Counted from the stretch's first letter, positions 1 through 8,663 are shown. The stretch is 59,007 nucleotides of DNA from Rhodoblastus sp. (GCF_019449565.1 NZ_JAGRPM010000020.1:1-59007), one strand, 5' to 3'. Notes: generated from the letters alone by a model not told the origin. Numbers and translations: made by a program.

Positions 1-57
1 CAGGAGCGCGAAGGCCTCGACATCTCCGATCACGGCGAGCGCGCCTACAACTACTGA
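1..57 (+). CDS. amtB: Ammonium transporter, C-terminal end only (partial)
   Basis: Only the last 18 codons and the TGA stop are inside the window. The tail contains EREGLDIS followed by HGERAY, which matches the conserved cytoplasmic C-terminal tail of Amt/AmtB ammonium channels, the segment that couples subunits and contacts GlnK. AmtB imports ammonium across the inner membrane and is regulated by PII proteins. A strong terminator follows at 98-128, so this gene closes its operon. The identification rests on a very short stretch, but the motif is distinctive. Confidence 0.7.
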   Translation, partial: QEREGLDISDHGERAYNY

Positions 58-97
58 GCAAGCCATCCTGAGCAAGCCTCAGAACGCAAAACAAACA

Positions 98-128
98 GGC
101 GGCGGGCCAAAAGCCCGCCGCCTTTTTT
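98..128 (+). terminator. Intrinsic terminator of the ammonium transporter operon
   Basis: A perfect 10-bp GC-rich stem (98-107 with 113-122), a 5-nt loop (caaaa) and six consecutive T residues (123-128) form a textbook Rho-independent terminator 41 bp after the amtB stop. It also lies between amtB and the convergent protease gene. Confidence 0.9.
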
Positions 129-153
129 ATGGGGCCGAAGCCGGAATGAAAAA

Positions 154-1641
154 TCAGTTGGCGACGATCTTGTAGGAATCGCCCGCCTTCAGCTGCTCGC
201 CTTCGAGTCCGTTCAGCAGCTCGAACTGTTCGAGCGGCCGATCCGTAAGGACCATTTTCGCGGCAAGATTGGCTGCGGTGTCGGTTGGTCCAGCGACGGC
301 GATGCGCAGGCGCAGCGGCAGCGACAGCTTTTCCTCGTCCGGCGTGATCGCGCGGAAGCTGTTGATCGACTCATCGAATTTTTTATTCGTCGCTTCGGTC
401 AGATCCCGAACCGCGAAGATGATTCGATAAATGTCGTCGTGGAAGGAAATGACCGCGACGCGGAAATTCCATTCGCCCGCGCGGGCGTCCGCGAAAACTG
501 CGGGAAGGCCGTTGACAGTTCCCGAGCGGATCGATGAGGTGAGCAGCCCGTCGATCCAGCCCGAAGTCAGATATTCCGTCAGGGTCTTGTCTTTCGGCGC
601 ACGCACGCTGTCGAAGCGCAAGGCCTCGGCGCCGCCGTCGGCTACGCCCAGCACGGCCTGGGCCGAGTTTTCCAGCGCGTAGCCTTCCGGCGCCTGAAAG
701 GAAAAGCCGAGACGGGGATGGAGGAATTTATGGCCCCGAATCGCACCATCCTTGGGATCGTCGCCATAGGTCATGCCGTCGATCGCCGCCAGATATGGCG
801 CGCGCGCCGCCTCGCCCACCCCGGGGGCGCCGATCTGCCGGGCGGCCTGCAGCGCCGCCGCGATGCGTTCCGGCGTCGAGGGATGCGTGGCGAGAATGTC
901 GGGCTTCGATCCGTCCTTCTGTCCAATCAGCGCCGCGCGCATGCCGCTGGAGCGCGCCAGAGAATTGAGGAAGCGCGCGGCGCCGAAGGGATCGTAGCCA
1001 GCCCGCGCGATGACCGCGATGCCCATCCGGTCGGCGTCCAACTCCTGCTGGCGGGAATAGCCCGCGATGGTCTGGGCGGCGCTGGCCTGAACTTCTTCGC
1101 CCTTCTGCCGGTTCTGAATGACCCGGGCGGCCTGGGTGATGACCGCGGCGGTCTTCTCCTGTTCGGCCCGCAGAAAGGCGTGGCGCGCGGCGACATGGGC
1201 AATTTCATGGGCCATGACCGCCGCGACCTCGGACGTGTCATTGGCCAAGGCGAGCAGGCCGCGGGTCATGAAAAGGTCGCCCGTCGGCAAGGCGAAGGCG
1301 TTGACGACCGCCGAATTGAGGATGGTGACCCGATAGGGCTGGGTCGGCGTCTCGCTCGCCTTGGCGAGCCGGACCAGAACCTCGTTCAGATAGTTCTCGG
1401 CCTTGGGCCAGCGGTAATCGCCGCCATAGAGCGCGATCAGCTTCTTGCGTTCGATTTCATCCGGCGTGTCGCCCAGCGCCTTTGGCGCGGCGGTCGGTGG
1501 AGACGCCTGCGGCGTCGCCCCCTGGCGCTCAAGCGTGGCGCAGCCCGCAAGCAGCAGCAAGGCCGCGAGCTGCGGCAGGGCAAGACGAGCAGGCAAACGG
1601 CCCCTTCGCCGCCGCAGCAATTTGCGTCCGCCCGCCGCCAT
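154..1641 (-). CDS. M48 family metalloprotease, lipoprotein
   Basis: This 495-residue secreted protease has an arginine-rich N terminus, a hydrophobic segment (about 20-33) and a lipobox ending in LAGC (Cys34), so it is probably a lipoprotein at the inner face of the outer membrane. The zinc site is HEIAH at 145-149, with a third ligand in the ExxxD segment near 200-204 (ELDAD). This is the M48/BepA-YfgC arrangement, where such proteins clear misfolded outer-membrane proteins. The C-terminal ~190 residues lie beyond the protease core, and the last ~50 look like a short LysM-like or substrate-contact segment (ending AGDSYKIVAN). It is transcribed toward amtB and faces its terminator. Family assignment is firm; the substrate is unknown. 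Confidence 0.88.
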   Translation of the reverse strand: MAAGGRKLLRRRRGRLPARLALPQLAALLLLAGCATLERQGATPQASPPTAAPKALGDTPDEIERKKLIALYGGDYRWPKAENYLNEVLVRLAKASETPTQPYRVTILNSAVVNAFALPTGDLFMTRGLLALANDTSEVAAVMAHEIAHVAARHAFLRAEQEKTAAVITQAARVIQNRQKGEEVQASAAQTIAGYSRQQELDADRMGIAVIARAGYDPFGAARFLNSLARSSGMRAALIGQKDGSKPDILATHPSTPERIAAALQAARQIGAPGVGEAARAPYLAAIDGMTYGDDPKDGAIRGHKFLHPRLGFSFQAPEGYALENSAQAVLGVADGGAEALRFDSVRAPKDKTLTEYLTSGWIDGLLTSSIRSGTVNGLPAVFADARAGEWNFRVAVISFHDDIYRIIFAVRDLTEATNKKFDESINSFRAITPDEEKLSLPLRLRIAVAGPTDTAANLAAKMVLTDRPLEQFELLNGLEGEQLKAGDSYKIVAN

Positions 1642-1699
1642 TACGCCCGCCGCTCAGGTTTTGCGTCCGCGCATTGGCGGGCGCTGCAATCAAATATTA

Positions 1700-2554
1700 T
1701 CAATTCCGCTCCGGCGAATCCGCGCTTTTGACGCCCGCGCTCCGCAACGTCTCTTCAATAAACTCGATTTGCCCGGGATGAAACAGTTCGATTTGTGGCG
1801 AAGCTCCGATCTCGACGACGCCGCGAGCGCGGACGCGCCGATTGAGCAGCGTCGCGCCGGAAAAGCCCGCCCGTTCGAAGGCCGGAAGGTTGCGCCGGGC
1901 GATAACCAGCGACGCGCCGCCCCGCCGCCCGGCGAAATTGAGATAGAGGCGCGGATTTGTGCGCCCAACCGAGCGAATCTGGCCTTCGACAAGGGCCAAT
2001 GTTCCCGCGCGGGTGAAAAAAGCCGCAGCATCCTCGGGCGCGAGTGGGGCGAAGGCGGGGTCGGCCCAGATCCCCAGTTTCGCCGCGCGCGCCTCCTGCT
2101 CGGCGGCCAGCACGCCGCCGCCGCAGGCGCCCGGCTCGGCGCTGGCCATGGCGAGCCCCGCCGCCGCAAGGGTCTCGTCAGCCGATTCGTTCTCGCCCTC
2201 GATAAATAGTCTTACCGGGAGACGGCCCCAACGGTCGGGGCCGGACAGCGGCAGGACGAGCAAGGTCTTGCCCGCGAGCAGCGCGGTCAGCTCGGCGACC
2301 ACATTCTGCGGGCGTTTCGGCGCGGCGGGCGTCGCGCGGGGCGGTTCGAGCGTCGGGAAATAGATCAGCCGGCCATCGGCCAATACAAGATCGAGCCGCT
2401 CGCCGACACGGTCGAGCCGAGCCGGACCGAGCGCGCCGGAGGGGTCGCAGCCCGGCGTCGCGGCGGGGGCGGGAGACAAAGCGGCAAGCCAGAAAAGGGC
2501 GGCGAGCAAGGAGGACGGACGGCGCATTCGGCAGAGCGGGTTGTAACGATGCAT
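1700..2554 (-). CDS. Secreted thermonuclease (SNase)-like protein
   Basis: The 284-residue product has a cleavable signal peptide (hydrophobic stretch about 14-31 ending in SPAPA). The segment near residues 50-160 (RLDLVLADGRLIYF, then VLPLSGPDRWGRLPVRLF, then an AEQEARAAKLGIWAD block) follows the order seen in staphylococcal-nuclease-like domains, where an Ala-rich helix ending KLGIW is characteristic. The canonical catalytic Arg/Glu set is not clear, so nuclease activity is uncertain. The start ATG (2554) could also be the internal Met10, which would leave the signal peptide intact. It sits just upstream of the M48 protease gene in the same orientation, with 58 bp between them. Confidence 0.6.
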   Translation of the reverse strand: MHRYNPLCRMRRPSSLLAALFWLAALSPAPAATPGCDPSGALGPARLDRVGERLDLVLADGRLIYFPTLEPPRATPAAPKRPQNVVAELTALLAGKTLLVLPLSGPDRWGRLPVRLFIEGENESADETLAAAGLAMASAEPGACGGGVLAAEQEARAAKLGIWADPAFAPLAPEDAAAFFTRAGTLALVEGQIRSVGRTNPRLYLNFAGRRGGASLVIARRNLPAFERAGFSGATLLNRRVRARGVVEIGASPQIELFHPGQIEFIEETLRSAGVKSADSPERN

Positions 2555-2626
2555 GAGCTTAGCATCTTTGCGCGGCGCCCGGTTTTTTCGCGCAGAATTT
2601 TGTGATAGGCAGGGGCGCGATCATGC

Positions 2627-2703
<77 letters not shown>

Positions 2704-2721
2704 TTTTCATTGCTAATTTGG

Positions 2722-3249
2722 TCAGGCGCGCATTTTCGCCCTGATCCAGAAAAACAACGCCCCGATCGCGAGGATCACGAGCGCTTCCAGGGAGAGAAGC
2801 AGCGCGGATTGTTCGACCCAGGCGGCGGCCGGCGCCGAGAGCGCCAGCAAGGCGCCCACCACGGCGATCCGCCAGGCGTTGGCATGCAATCCGGCCAGGA
2901 AGGTTGACAGGGCGAGCACGATCAGCAGCGCCAACCCGGTGGCGTTGTCGTTCAGGACGCCCCGAATTTGCGGCAGGAACAGCAGACGCATGGCGATGAA
3001 ACAGGCCAGCCAGTGGATGGCCTGCGTCCTGATGAGCCGCATGTGGTCGCGGGAGTCGTCGCGCTGCTCCCAGCTGGCCAGAATGCAGACCAGCGCATAG
3101 GCGGGCGCCAGCAATTGCCAGTAGAGCAGGGTGGGGCCGCCGGAAAAATTATTGAGCGCCACGCCGATAAAGGCCCCAGCGAGCATAAGCGCGTAAGGCA
3201 ATTCCGCGCGCAGCAAGCCGGGCGTCCTGGAGGTTTCGGCTTCACTCAT
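2722..3249 (-). CDS. Small integral membrane protein of unknown function
   Basis: A 175-residue hydrophobic protein with about five predicted transmembrane stretches (roughly 18-35, 45-62, 78-95, 103-122 and 150-168) separated by short polar loops. The N terminus is polar and the C terminus ends in a basic RAKMRA patch. No catalytic or transport motif is visible and I do not recognise the family. It lies alone between tRNA-Arg and the HAD-like gene, reading toward the tRNA. It is likely real, because the frame is open over its full length and the hydrophobicity pattern is regular. Confidence 0.6.
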   Translation of the reverse strand: MSEAETSRTPGLLRAELPYALMLAGAFIGVALNNFSGGPTLLYWQLLAPAYALVCILASWEQRDDSRDHMRLIRTQAIHWLACFIAMRLLFLPQIRGVLNDNATGLALLIVLALSTFLAGLHANAWRIAVVGALLALSAPAAAWVEQSALLLSLEALVILAIGALFFWIRAKMRA

Positions 3250-3328
3250 CGCATTCGCCTTCCAAAATCTGCTTCCCGGAGAGTGTAGCGCCTTTTCCTG
3301 GATTGGGGGCGCATTCAGGGTGGATCGT

Positions 3329-4384
3329 CTATTCGAAGGCGAAGATTCGTTTCCAGTCGTCCTTCATGCTGATGACGAACCAGCCGTCTTTCTTCGCCTC
3401 ATCATAGAGCGCCTGCGGGAATGTGCCGATCTTGCTGTCGGGCAGCCCCTGCGCCGGGCCATAGGCATATTCGCGTTTGGCGTCGTCGTGCAGCACGAGC
3501 ATCGCCAGACGGGCGCCGTCGCCGGACTTGGCGTATTCCAGCATTTGCCGGTCGCCGGCCGAATTGCCAAAGGCGGCGCGCGGCCGGCGGCCGATCTCCA
3601 GATGAATGCCCTCCGGCTTGCCCGCGTTGTCGTCGTTCAGCAGCAGCTTTGGCTCCTTGGTCAGGATCGGCTTGCCGTTCTTGTCATAGCCGAATTTCGT
3701 CCCGAGCGCGCTACCGACCACCTGTTCTCGCGGGATTCCATAGACCTTCTCGGAATAGGTCCGCACGAAATCCTGTCCGCCCCCGGTGACGATGAAGGTC
3801 TTGTAACCATTGGCGCGGAACAAGGTCAGGACTTCCTGCATCGGCTGGTAGGTCAGTTCGGTGTAGGGACGTTTCCAGCGATGATCTTTGGCCTCGGCGA
3901 TCCAGGCCTTCACATCGGCCTGGAACGCCTCGACGTCCATGCCGGTGAGGGTCGCCACAGCGATCTTTTCGAAGTCGTGCAGAGAAAGCTTGCCGATCTT
4001 CTCGAAGTCGCCCGTCAGCACGGTCTTGAAGGGCTCGACCTGCGCCAGTTCGGGTTTCGCCTTGACCACGGCCGGGACGCGGTCGAGGCAGAACGCCAGT
4101 TGGGAGTACATCGGCTGCTCGACCCACAGCGTGCCATCCTGATCGAAGGTCGCGATGCGCTCCTCAGGCGGCACGAAATCCTTGCTCGCCGGGTCGGTCG
4201 TGACGCGAATGAAATCGAGGATCGCCTGTTTCGCAGGGCCGTCGTTCCAGGATGGCAAGGCACTGGTTGCGTCCGCCGCTTGCGCCGAAGCCGGAAGCAA
4301 CAGCCCGGAGAAGGCGGGCAGAACCGCCCATGCGGCGAGAAGGCTGCGACGGCTCATGCCGGCGAAAGGAAAGTTAGTCTTCAT
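3329..4384 (-). CDS. Tat-exported HAD-superfamily phosphatase
   Basis: The 351-residue product begins with a twin-arginine signal (SRRSLLAAW around 11-19, hydrophobic to about 30, ending ASAQA), so it is probably exported folded to the periplasm. Motif I of the haloacid-dehalogenase fold is FDQDGT (Asp81 and Asp83), and a C-terminal GNSAGDRQM supplies motif IV. HAD proteins with this layout are phosphomonoesterases acting through a phospho-aspartate. A cap domain occupies roughly 100-220. The substrate cannot be read from sequence. It lies 59 bp downstream of the 2H-phosphoesterase gene in the same direction, so the two may be cotranscribed and both act in the periplasm. Confidence 0.82.
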   Translation of the reverse strand: MKTNFPFAGMSRRSLLAAWAVLPAFSGLLLPASAQAADATSALPSWNDGPAKQAILDFIRVTTDPASKDFVPPEERIATFDQDGTLWVEQPMYSQLAFCLDRVPAVVKAKPELAQVEPFKTVLTGDFEKIGKLSLHDFEKIAVATLTGMDVEAFQADVKAWIAEAKDHRWKRPYTELTYQPMQEVLTLFRANGYKTFIVTGGGQDFVRTYSEKVYGIPREQVVGSALGTKFGYDKNGKPILTKEPKLLLNDDNAGKPEGIHLEIGRRPRAAFGNSAGDRQMLEYAKSGDGARLAMLVLHDDAKREYAYGPAQGLPDSKIGTFPQALYDEAKKDGWFVISMKDDWKRIFAFE

Positions 4385-4443
4385 GGGTCGTCCCTCGACA
4401 CGCGCCTTTCACAGCGCAGAGAAATGGGCTTCAAGCGTCGACC

Positions 4444-5166
4444 TTAGGGATGCAGCGTCAGCGCCTTGAGTTCCTTGCGCGCCGTGCCAAAACTGCCGAG
4501 TTGATAAACCGAGGCGCCGGCTGGCGAGAAGGTGAAGGTCTCGAACGGCTCCTTGAGCATTTCGTTCAGATAGGCTTCCGTGCCAACGCCAATCGTGACA
4601 TGTGGGTTGAATTTGTCGCCGGCGGCGATCGTCGTGAAATAGCCGACATATTCGATCAGCGAATTTTGGATGTCGTGACCGTCTTCTGTACTGTAAAACG
4701 CTGCGGGCGTGCCTGTCTTTTCCGTATAGGGCGCAACTGCGTCAATCAGCTCATTTTGCAATCTGTGCAAATCTTTGGTCGGCTCGACGACGATGCCCGC
4801 CAGGCCAATCGGCGGCGACGGAATATAATAATACTTATAGGCCGTCAATTTCCATGTCGTCGGCTTTTCCTTGGCCATAACATCGTTCACGACGGCATAG
4901 ACCTTGTCGAGGTCGGCAGTGCGGACGAATTGCTGCAGCATGGTGACATGCGCGTGGTGGGTCTCGTCGAGCGCAAATCCTTCCGGGAAAGCCTTGAGCA
5001 GCCGGGCGTTGGCCGCATGCGCGCGATCAACCGCCGTTGCGTCCGGCTCCAGCGCGATGTCGATGGCGGTGACCGGGATTTGCTGCGCGTTGGAAGGCTG
5101 TAACAGGCCGAGCAGGGACGCAAGACCGAAAGCAACGGTGGCAAAGCAGTTCCGATATTTTTGCAT
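4444..5166 (-). CDS. Exported 2H phosphoesterase (2'-5' RNA ligase-like fold)
   Basis: I chose the ATG at 5166 because GGAG lies about 8 nt upstream and a signal peptide follows (MQKYRN, hydrophobic to about residue 24, cleavage after SNA). The frame is open upstream to 5250. The 240-residue protein carries the two HxT motifs of the 2H superfamily: HVT at about 73-75 and NPHVT at about 188-191. Two such motifs form one active site hydrolysing cyclic phosphodiesters or 2'-5' linkages. A periplasmic 2H enzyme is unusual, since most characterised members are cytoplasmic RNA enzymes. Its neighbour downstream is an exported HAD phosphatase, which could dephosphorylate its product; that pairing is inference. 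Confidence 0.72.
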   Translation of the reverse strand: MQKYRNCFATVAFGLASLLGLLQPSNAQQIPVTAIDIALEPDATAVDRAHAANARLLKAFPEGFALDETHHAHVTMLQQFVRTADLDKVYAVVNDVMAKEKPTTWKLTAYKYYYIPSPPIGLAGIVVEPTKDLHRLQNELIDAVAPYTEKTGTPAAFYSTEDGHDIQNSLIEYVGYFTTIAAGDKFNPHVTIGVGTEAYLNEMLKEPFETFTFSPAGASVYQLGSFGTARKELKALTLHP

Positions 5167-5321
5167 CGAAATCTCCATTCTGCAGGGCCGAGCAGCTATG
5201 TCATTCCACAAATGCGGCTTCCACAAGCGCCATTTCGCCAGCAAGCGCATAGAACGGCGAATTTAAAACGTGCTCCTAAAAAAGCGGCCCCTTTCGGGCT
5301 TCCCGCTCTCTCCTGCAGGCC

Positions 5322-5972
5322 TCAATGAAGACTGGTCATCCCATGCATCTGAAGCGCTTCGATGACTCCGTCGAAGGCCATTCCGATGCCCATCGCGGCG
5401 ACGAAAAAGCCGACGATGCGCGTGGCTGCGTCGATCCCGCGCGGCCCAAGCTGCTGCTGCAGACGCTTGGCGCTGGAGAGGATCAGGTAGGTGACAGCCA
5501 TGGTCGCCACCAAGGCCGCAGAGACCGCGATGAGGCCCGTCAATTCCGAGGCCGAATTCTTGACCTGCGATGTCATGCCCAGGATCGTCGCCATGGCGCC
5601 GGGCCCGAACATGATCGGCATGGCCAGAGGCACAAAGGCGGCGTCGCTCTGCTCGGCGCTTCCGCCTGAGTGTGGCGCGGCGCCGCCGCCAACCGAGGAT
5701 GGCGACGAGAACAGCTCAAAGCCGAGACGGGTCAGAATGATGCCGCCGGCGATCCTGACCATGGCCAGCGGCACGCCGAATATCTTCAGCAGCAGGGTCC
5801 CGAAGATCAGGAAGAAAAACATCAGCATGAGCGCATAGAGGCACGACCGGAAGGCGAGCGAGCGCCGCGCCTTGTCATCCAGGCGCGCCGCGAAGCCGAG
5901 ATAGACCGGCAACGCTTCGAAGGGATTGATGATCGCCAGCAAAGTGGTGAAGGTGGCGAGAAAAAGGGGCAT
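5322..5972 (-). CDS. MarC family integral membrane protein
   Basis: A 216-residue protein with six hydrophobic segments. The N-terminal LLAIINPFEALPVYL and the later block GGIILTRLGFELF are typical of the MarC/UPF0056 family. The family has no firmly established transport substrate. Length is normal. A hydrophilic, Gly/Ser-rich loop (about 112-130) separates the two halves. It is divergent from the phosphopantetheinyl transferase gene, with a 145-bp intergenic region that must hold both promoters. Confidence 0.9.
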   Translation of the reverse strand: MPLFLATFTTLLAIINPFEALPVYLGFAARLDDKARRSLAFRSCLYALMLMFFFLIFGTLLLKIFGVPLAMVRIAGGIILTRLGFELFSSPSSVGGGAAPHSGGSAEQSDAAFVPLAMPIMFGPGAMATILGMTSQVKNSASELTGLIAVSAALVATMAVTYLILSSAKRLQQQLGPRGIDAATRIVGFFVAAMGIGMAFDGVIEALQMHGMTSLH

Positions 5973-6117
5973 GGAGAACGCTCTATTTGCAAAGGCGGCC
6001 GGACGAGCGCCGCGATGCCAGACTTAATGGGCTGATCGAAGGCGATGAAAACGACAACGCCTGTTCCACGCAAAGCTGGCTCTGCTTCTGATCTCGACAG
6101 TTGTCATATATTAGAAG

Positions 6118-6825
6118 ATGAAAGTCACCTGCGCGCGGCTGAAAAGGCGGGAGTGCGAGTTTCCGATGGGCGCTGACAGCGACCTGATCCTGGATGTGAT
6201 GGCTGCAATAGCCGAGCCCGGAATCTCCATCGCCCATCGCCTCATCTCGGCTGGCGATGAACGGGAGCTGCTCGCGTCCGAGGCGCTTCTTTTTCAAAAA
6301 GCGCGGCAAGAGTCGCAACGGCAGAGCGGCGCCGCGCGCGCAGTCGCGCGCGGGCTTTTGTCGGGGCGCGGTCATGCCGGCGCCGCGATACTGAAGTCGC
6401 CTTCCGGCGCGCCGATCTGGCCCGAGGGCGTTGTCGGCTCGCTGGCCCATGACGCGTGCGTGGCGATCGCCGCGATCGCCCGGGCGTGCGATTTCGTGGG
6501 CCTCGGGATCGACATTGAACCGGATGACGTTTTGCCGGCCGAAATGGTCGACCTCGTGGCGACGCCGGCCGAGCGATCCCGCTATGGCCGGAATTTCCTG
6601 TGCAGCCGGGCTCTTTTCGTGGCGAAGGAAGCTGTGTTCAAGGCCGTTCATCCACTCGACGGGGTCTTCCTCGACTTTCAGGATATCGAGGTCGATGTCG
6701 AAAGCCAGGTCGCATATGTGCGCCTGAGCCGGGCCGTCCGCGTCAAGGTGAAGGCGGGGGGCCAGGCTGCCGGCCAAGCCGCCCGCCATGTGGCGGCCTT
6801 GGCTTTCATCCCCTCAGGCGCCTGA
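6118..6825 (+). CDS. 4'-phosphopantetheinyl transferase, EntD/Sfp type
   Basis: This enzyme would move the phosphopantetheine arm of CoA onto a carrier-protein serine. The signature motifs are present: VGSLAHD (about 106-112), GLGIDIEP (128-135) and FVAKEAVFKA (167-176), giving the Asp/Glu magnesium ligands and the catalytic lysine. Length (235) fits the EntD-like class used by NRPS/PKS pathways. The ATG at 6118 has a poor Shine-Dalgarno; an ATG at 6166 with GGGAG upstream is an alternative. It is 38 bp upstream of draT in the same direction, so it may be cotranscribed with the nitrogenase switch. No carrier protein or NRPS lies in this window. Confidence 0.87.
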   Translation: MKVTCARLKRRECEFPMGADSDLILDVMAAIAEPGISIAHRLISAGDERELLASEALLFQKARQESQRQSGAARAVARGLLSGRGHAGAAILKSPSGAPIWPEGVVGSLAHDACVAIAAIARACDFVGLGIDIEPDDVLPAEMVDLVATPAERSRYGRNFLCSRALFVAKEAVFKAVHPLDGVFLDFQDIEVDVESQVAYVRLSRAVRVKVKAGGQAAGQAARHVAALAFIPSGA

Positions 6826-6863
6826 GGGCGCCCGCGCAAAAGGGCTTGGCCCGGCGCGAGAAA

Positions 6864-7712
6864 ATGCTATTGCAAAGCTCGAACCCTTCATCGGAGCGTG
6901 CGGCGGCCATGCGCTGGATCGGCCATTCGACCAATCTCGTCGGACTGCCGACCGAATTTCTCGCCAGTTGTGACTATAACGAGGCGCCGCTGCCGCTCCG
7001 CATTTCCGGCGTGCGCGAATTCAACCGCGACCTGTTTGAAATGCTGGCCGAGGCTGAAAGCGCTTCCGAGGCCGCGCGGGCCTTCACGCTCTATATGAAC
7101 GCGATGTTCGGCATCGATCCCGAGCAGAAGGAAAACCCGGCGCCGGGCCGGCCGCGCCACTATCGCTCGTCCTTCCTGAAGCTGATCCGGGGCTGGGGCT
7201 TCGACTGCAATGGCGTCGAGGGCGCGGTATTGAAAGGCTGGGTGGAGAGCCGTTTCGGCCTGTTTCCGACCTTCCACAAGCAGCCGATCCGCCGCATTTG
7301 CAGCCCGGTCTGGACGACCTATGTCGAAGAGAAAATGTCGAGCCGATTCCACAATAATTCAATCCAGACCCAACTCGATCTGCTCTATGAATTCTGCCAA
7401 TGGGCGCTGGCGAAATATTTCGCGCCTAACGCGACCCATGTGATCCTGCATCGCGGCGTCAATGCGCTGGAGGATCATTACATTTACGAGCGCCGGGGCG
7501 ACGGGCGCGTGACGCTGCGCTTCAACAATCTCGTATCTTTTTCCAGCGAACGCGACGTGGCGAGCTGTTTCGGCGACACCATCCTGACCGTGCGCGCGCC
7601 GGTCGCCAAAATCCTGTTCTTCAATGATTTGCTGCCATCGCATGTCCTGAAAGGCGAGGGCGAATTTCTTGTCATCGGCGGCGATTACCACGCGGAGGCG
7701 CGCCGCCTGTGA
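6864..7712 (+). CDS. draT: NAD+-dinitrogen-reductase ADP-ribosyltransferase
   Basis: DraT inactivates nitrogenase by ADP-ribosylating an arginine of the Fe protein (NifH) after ammonium addition or energy loss. The R-S-E ADP-ribosyltransferase signature is visible: HRGVN (Arg197), SFSSE (225-229) and GEGE (264-267). The 282-residue length fits the family. Two starts are possible: ATG 6864, and ATG 6909 with a GGAG upstream; the conserved segment begins only at residue 17, which favours neither strongly. The stop overlaps the draG start by 4 bp, so the two are translationally coupled. Its presence implies a nitrogenase elsewhere in the genome. An amtB end also lies at the window start, and AmtB-GlnK controls DraT/DraG in relatives. 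Confidence 0.92.
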   Translation: MLLQSSNPSSERAAAMRWIGHSTNLVGLPTEFLASCDYNEAPLPLRISGVREFNRDLFEMLAEAESASEAARAFTLYMNAMFGIDPEQKENPAPGRPRHYRSSFLKLIRGWGFDCNGVEGAVLKGWVESRFGLFPTFHKQPIRRICSPVWTTYVEEKMSSRFHNNSIQTQLDLLYEFCQWALAKYFAPNATHVILHRGVNALEDHYIYERRGDGRVTLRFNNLVSFSSERDVASCFGDTILTVRAPVAKILFFNDLLPSHVLKGEGEFLVIGGDYHAEARRL

Positions 7713-8587
7713 CTCGCGACTCCATCAGCCGCGACGACCGCGCGCTCGCCGCCTTCCTGGGGCTCGCCATCGGCGACGCCCTGGGCGCGACCGTCGAATT
7801 CATGACGCGCGGGGAGATTGCCGCCGCCTATGGCGTGCACAAGAAGATCATTGGCGGCGGCTGGCTGAAGCTGAAACCCGGCGATGTTACGGACGACACG
7901 CAAATGTCGCTGGCGCTTGGGCGTTCCTTGATCCGGCGCGGCGGCTTCGACGCCCGCGACGTGTGCGAGGAATTCGCCGTCTGGCTGCGCAGCCATCCGC
8001 CCGATGTCGGCAACACCTGCCGGCGCGGCATCCGCCGCTATATCGTTCACGGCACGGTTTGCGGCGCGTTTTCGGAAGGCGACGCCGGCAATGGCGCCGC
8101 CATGCGGCTGCTGCCGGTGGCGCTCGCGACTCTGTCCCGCCCGCAACTGACCGAGGATTGGACGCTCGGCCAGAGCCGCATCACCCATCATCATCCATTG
8201 TCGGATTCCGCCTGTCTGGCCTTGGCGCGCATGATCCATGTGCTGGTCGCGGGCGGCGGCAAACCGGGCGCCCGCGTGCTGGCCGATGAACTGATCGCGG
8301 CGGCGCCGGCTTTCCAGTTCACGTCCTATCGCGGCCTGACCTCGGCCTTCATCGTGGATACCATGCAGACGGCGCTGCATTGCTATTTCGGCGCCGAAAG
8401 CTTCGCGGATTGCGTGATCGCCACGGTCAATCAGGGCGGCGACGCCGACACGACGGGAGCGATCGCCGGAATGCTCGCCGGCGCGACCTATGGCCTCGCG
8501 GGGCTGCCGAGAGAATGGCTGGAGAGGCTGGACGGCGTCGTGGTCAGGGAAATCCGTGCCCAGGTTCCGGCGCTTCTGGCTTTATAG
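7709..8587 (+). CDS. draG: ADP-ribosyl-[dinitrogen reductase] glycohydrolase
   Basis: DraG removes the ADP-ribose that DraT places on NifH and reactivates nitrogenase. The dinuclear manganese site is seen as TDDTQM (61-66) and the C-terminal GGDADTTG; the N-terminal GLAIGDALGA is also typical. Length (292) matches the family. The start is GTG at 7709, in a GTGA overlap with the draT stop. Together with draT it forms the complete reversible switch. The gene ends 5 bp before a perfect 32-bp palindrome. Confidence 0.95.
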   Translation: MTRDSISRDDRALAAFLGLAIGDALGATVEFMTRGEIAAAYGVHKKIIGGGWLKLKPGDVTDDTQMSLALGRSLIRRGGFDARDVCEEFAVWLRSHPPDVGNTCRRGIRRYIVHGTVCGAFSEGDAGNGAAMRLLPVALATLSRPQLTEDWTLGQSRITHHHPLSDSACLALARMIHVLVAGGGKPGARVLADELIAAAPAFQFTSYRGLTSAFIVDTMQTALHCYFGAESFADCVIATVNQGGDADTTGAIAGMLAGATYGLAGLPREWLERLDGVVVREIRAQVPALLAL

Positions 8588-8591
8588 CATT

Positions 8592-8623
8592 GCCCTTGCG
8601 CCCGACATGTCGGGCGCAAGGGC
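8592..8623. repeat. Perfect 32-bp palindrome between draG and hisG
   Basis: The two halves (8592-8607 and 8608-8623) are exact reverse complements, centred on acatgt and beginning GCCCTTGCGCCC. As RNA it gives a stem of about 14 bp with a 4-nt loop from either strand. No T tract follows on either strand, so it is not a standard intrinsic terminator, although it lies between convergent genes. Confidence 0.85.
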
Positions 8624-8663
8624 GCCCGGCGGCATCAGCCGCCGCCGCGCCCGTCGGCGCGGA

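Noticed and set aside
5973..6117. A sigma-54 promoter before the transferase-draTG genes
   Set aside because: No GG-N10-GC pair with the surrounding consensus was found; a TGGC near 6070 has no matching -12 element.
6600..6863. Long upstream extension of the draT frame starting at 6600
   Set aside because: This part overlaps the phosphopantetheinyl transferase in another frame; the DraT homology begins after 6864.
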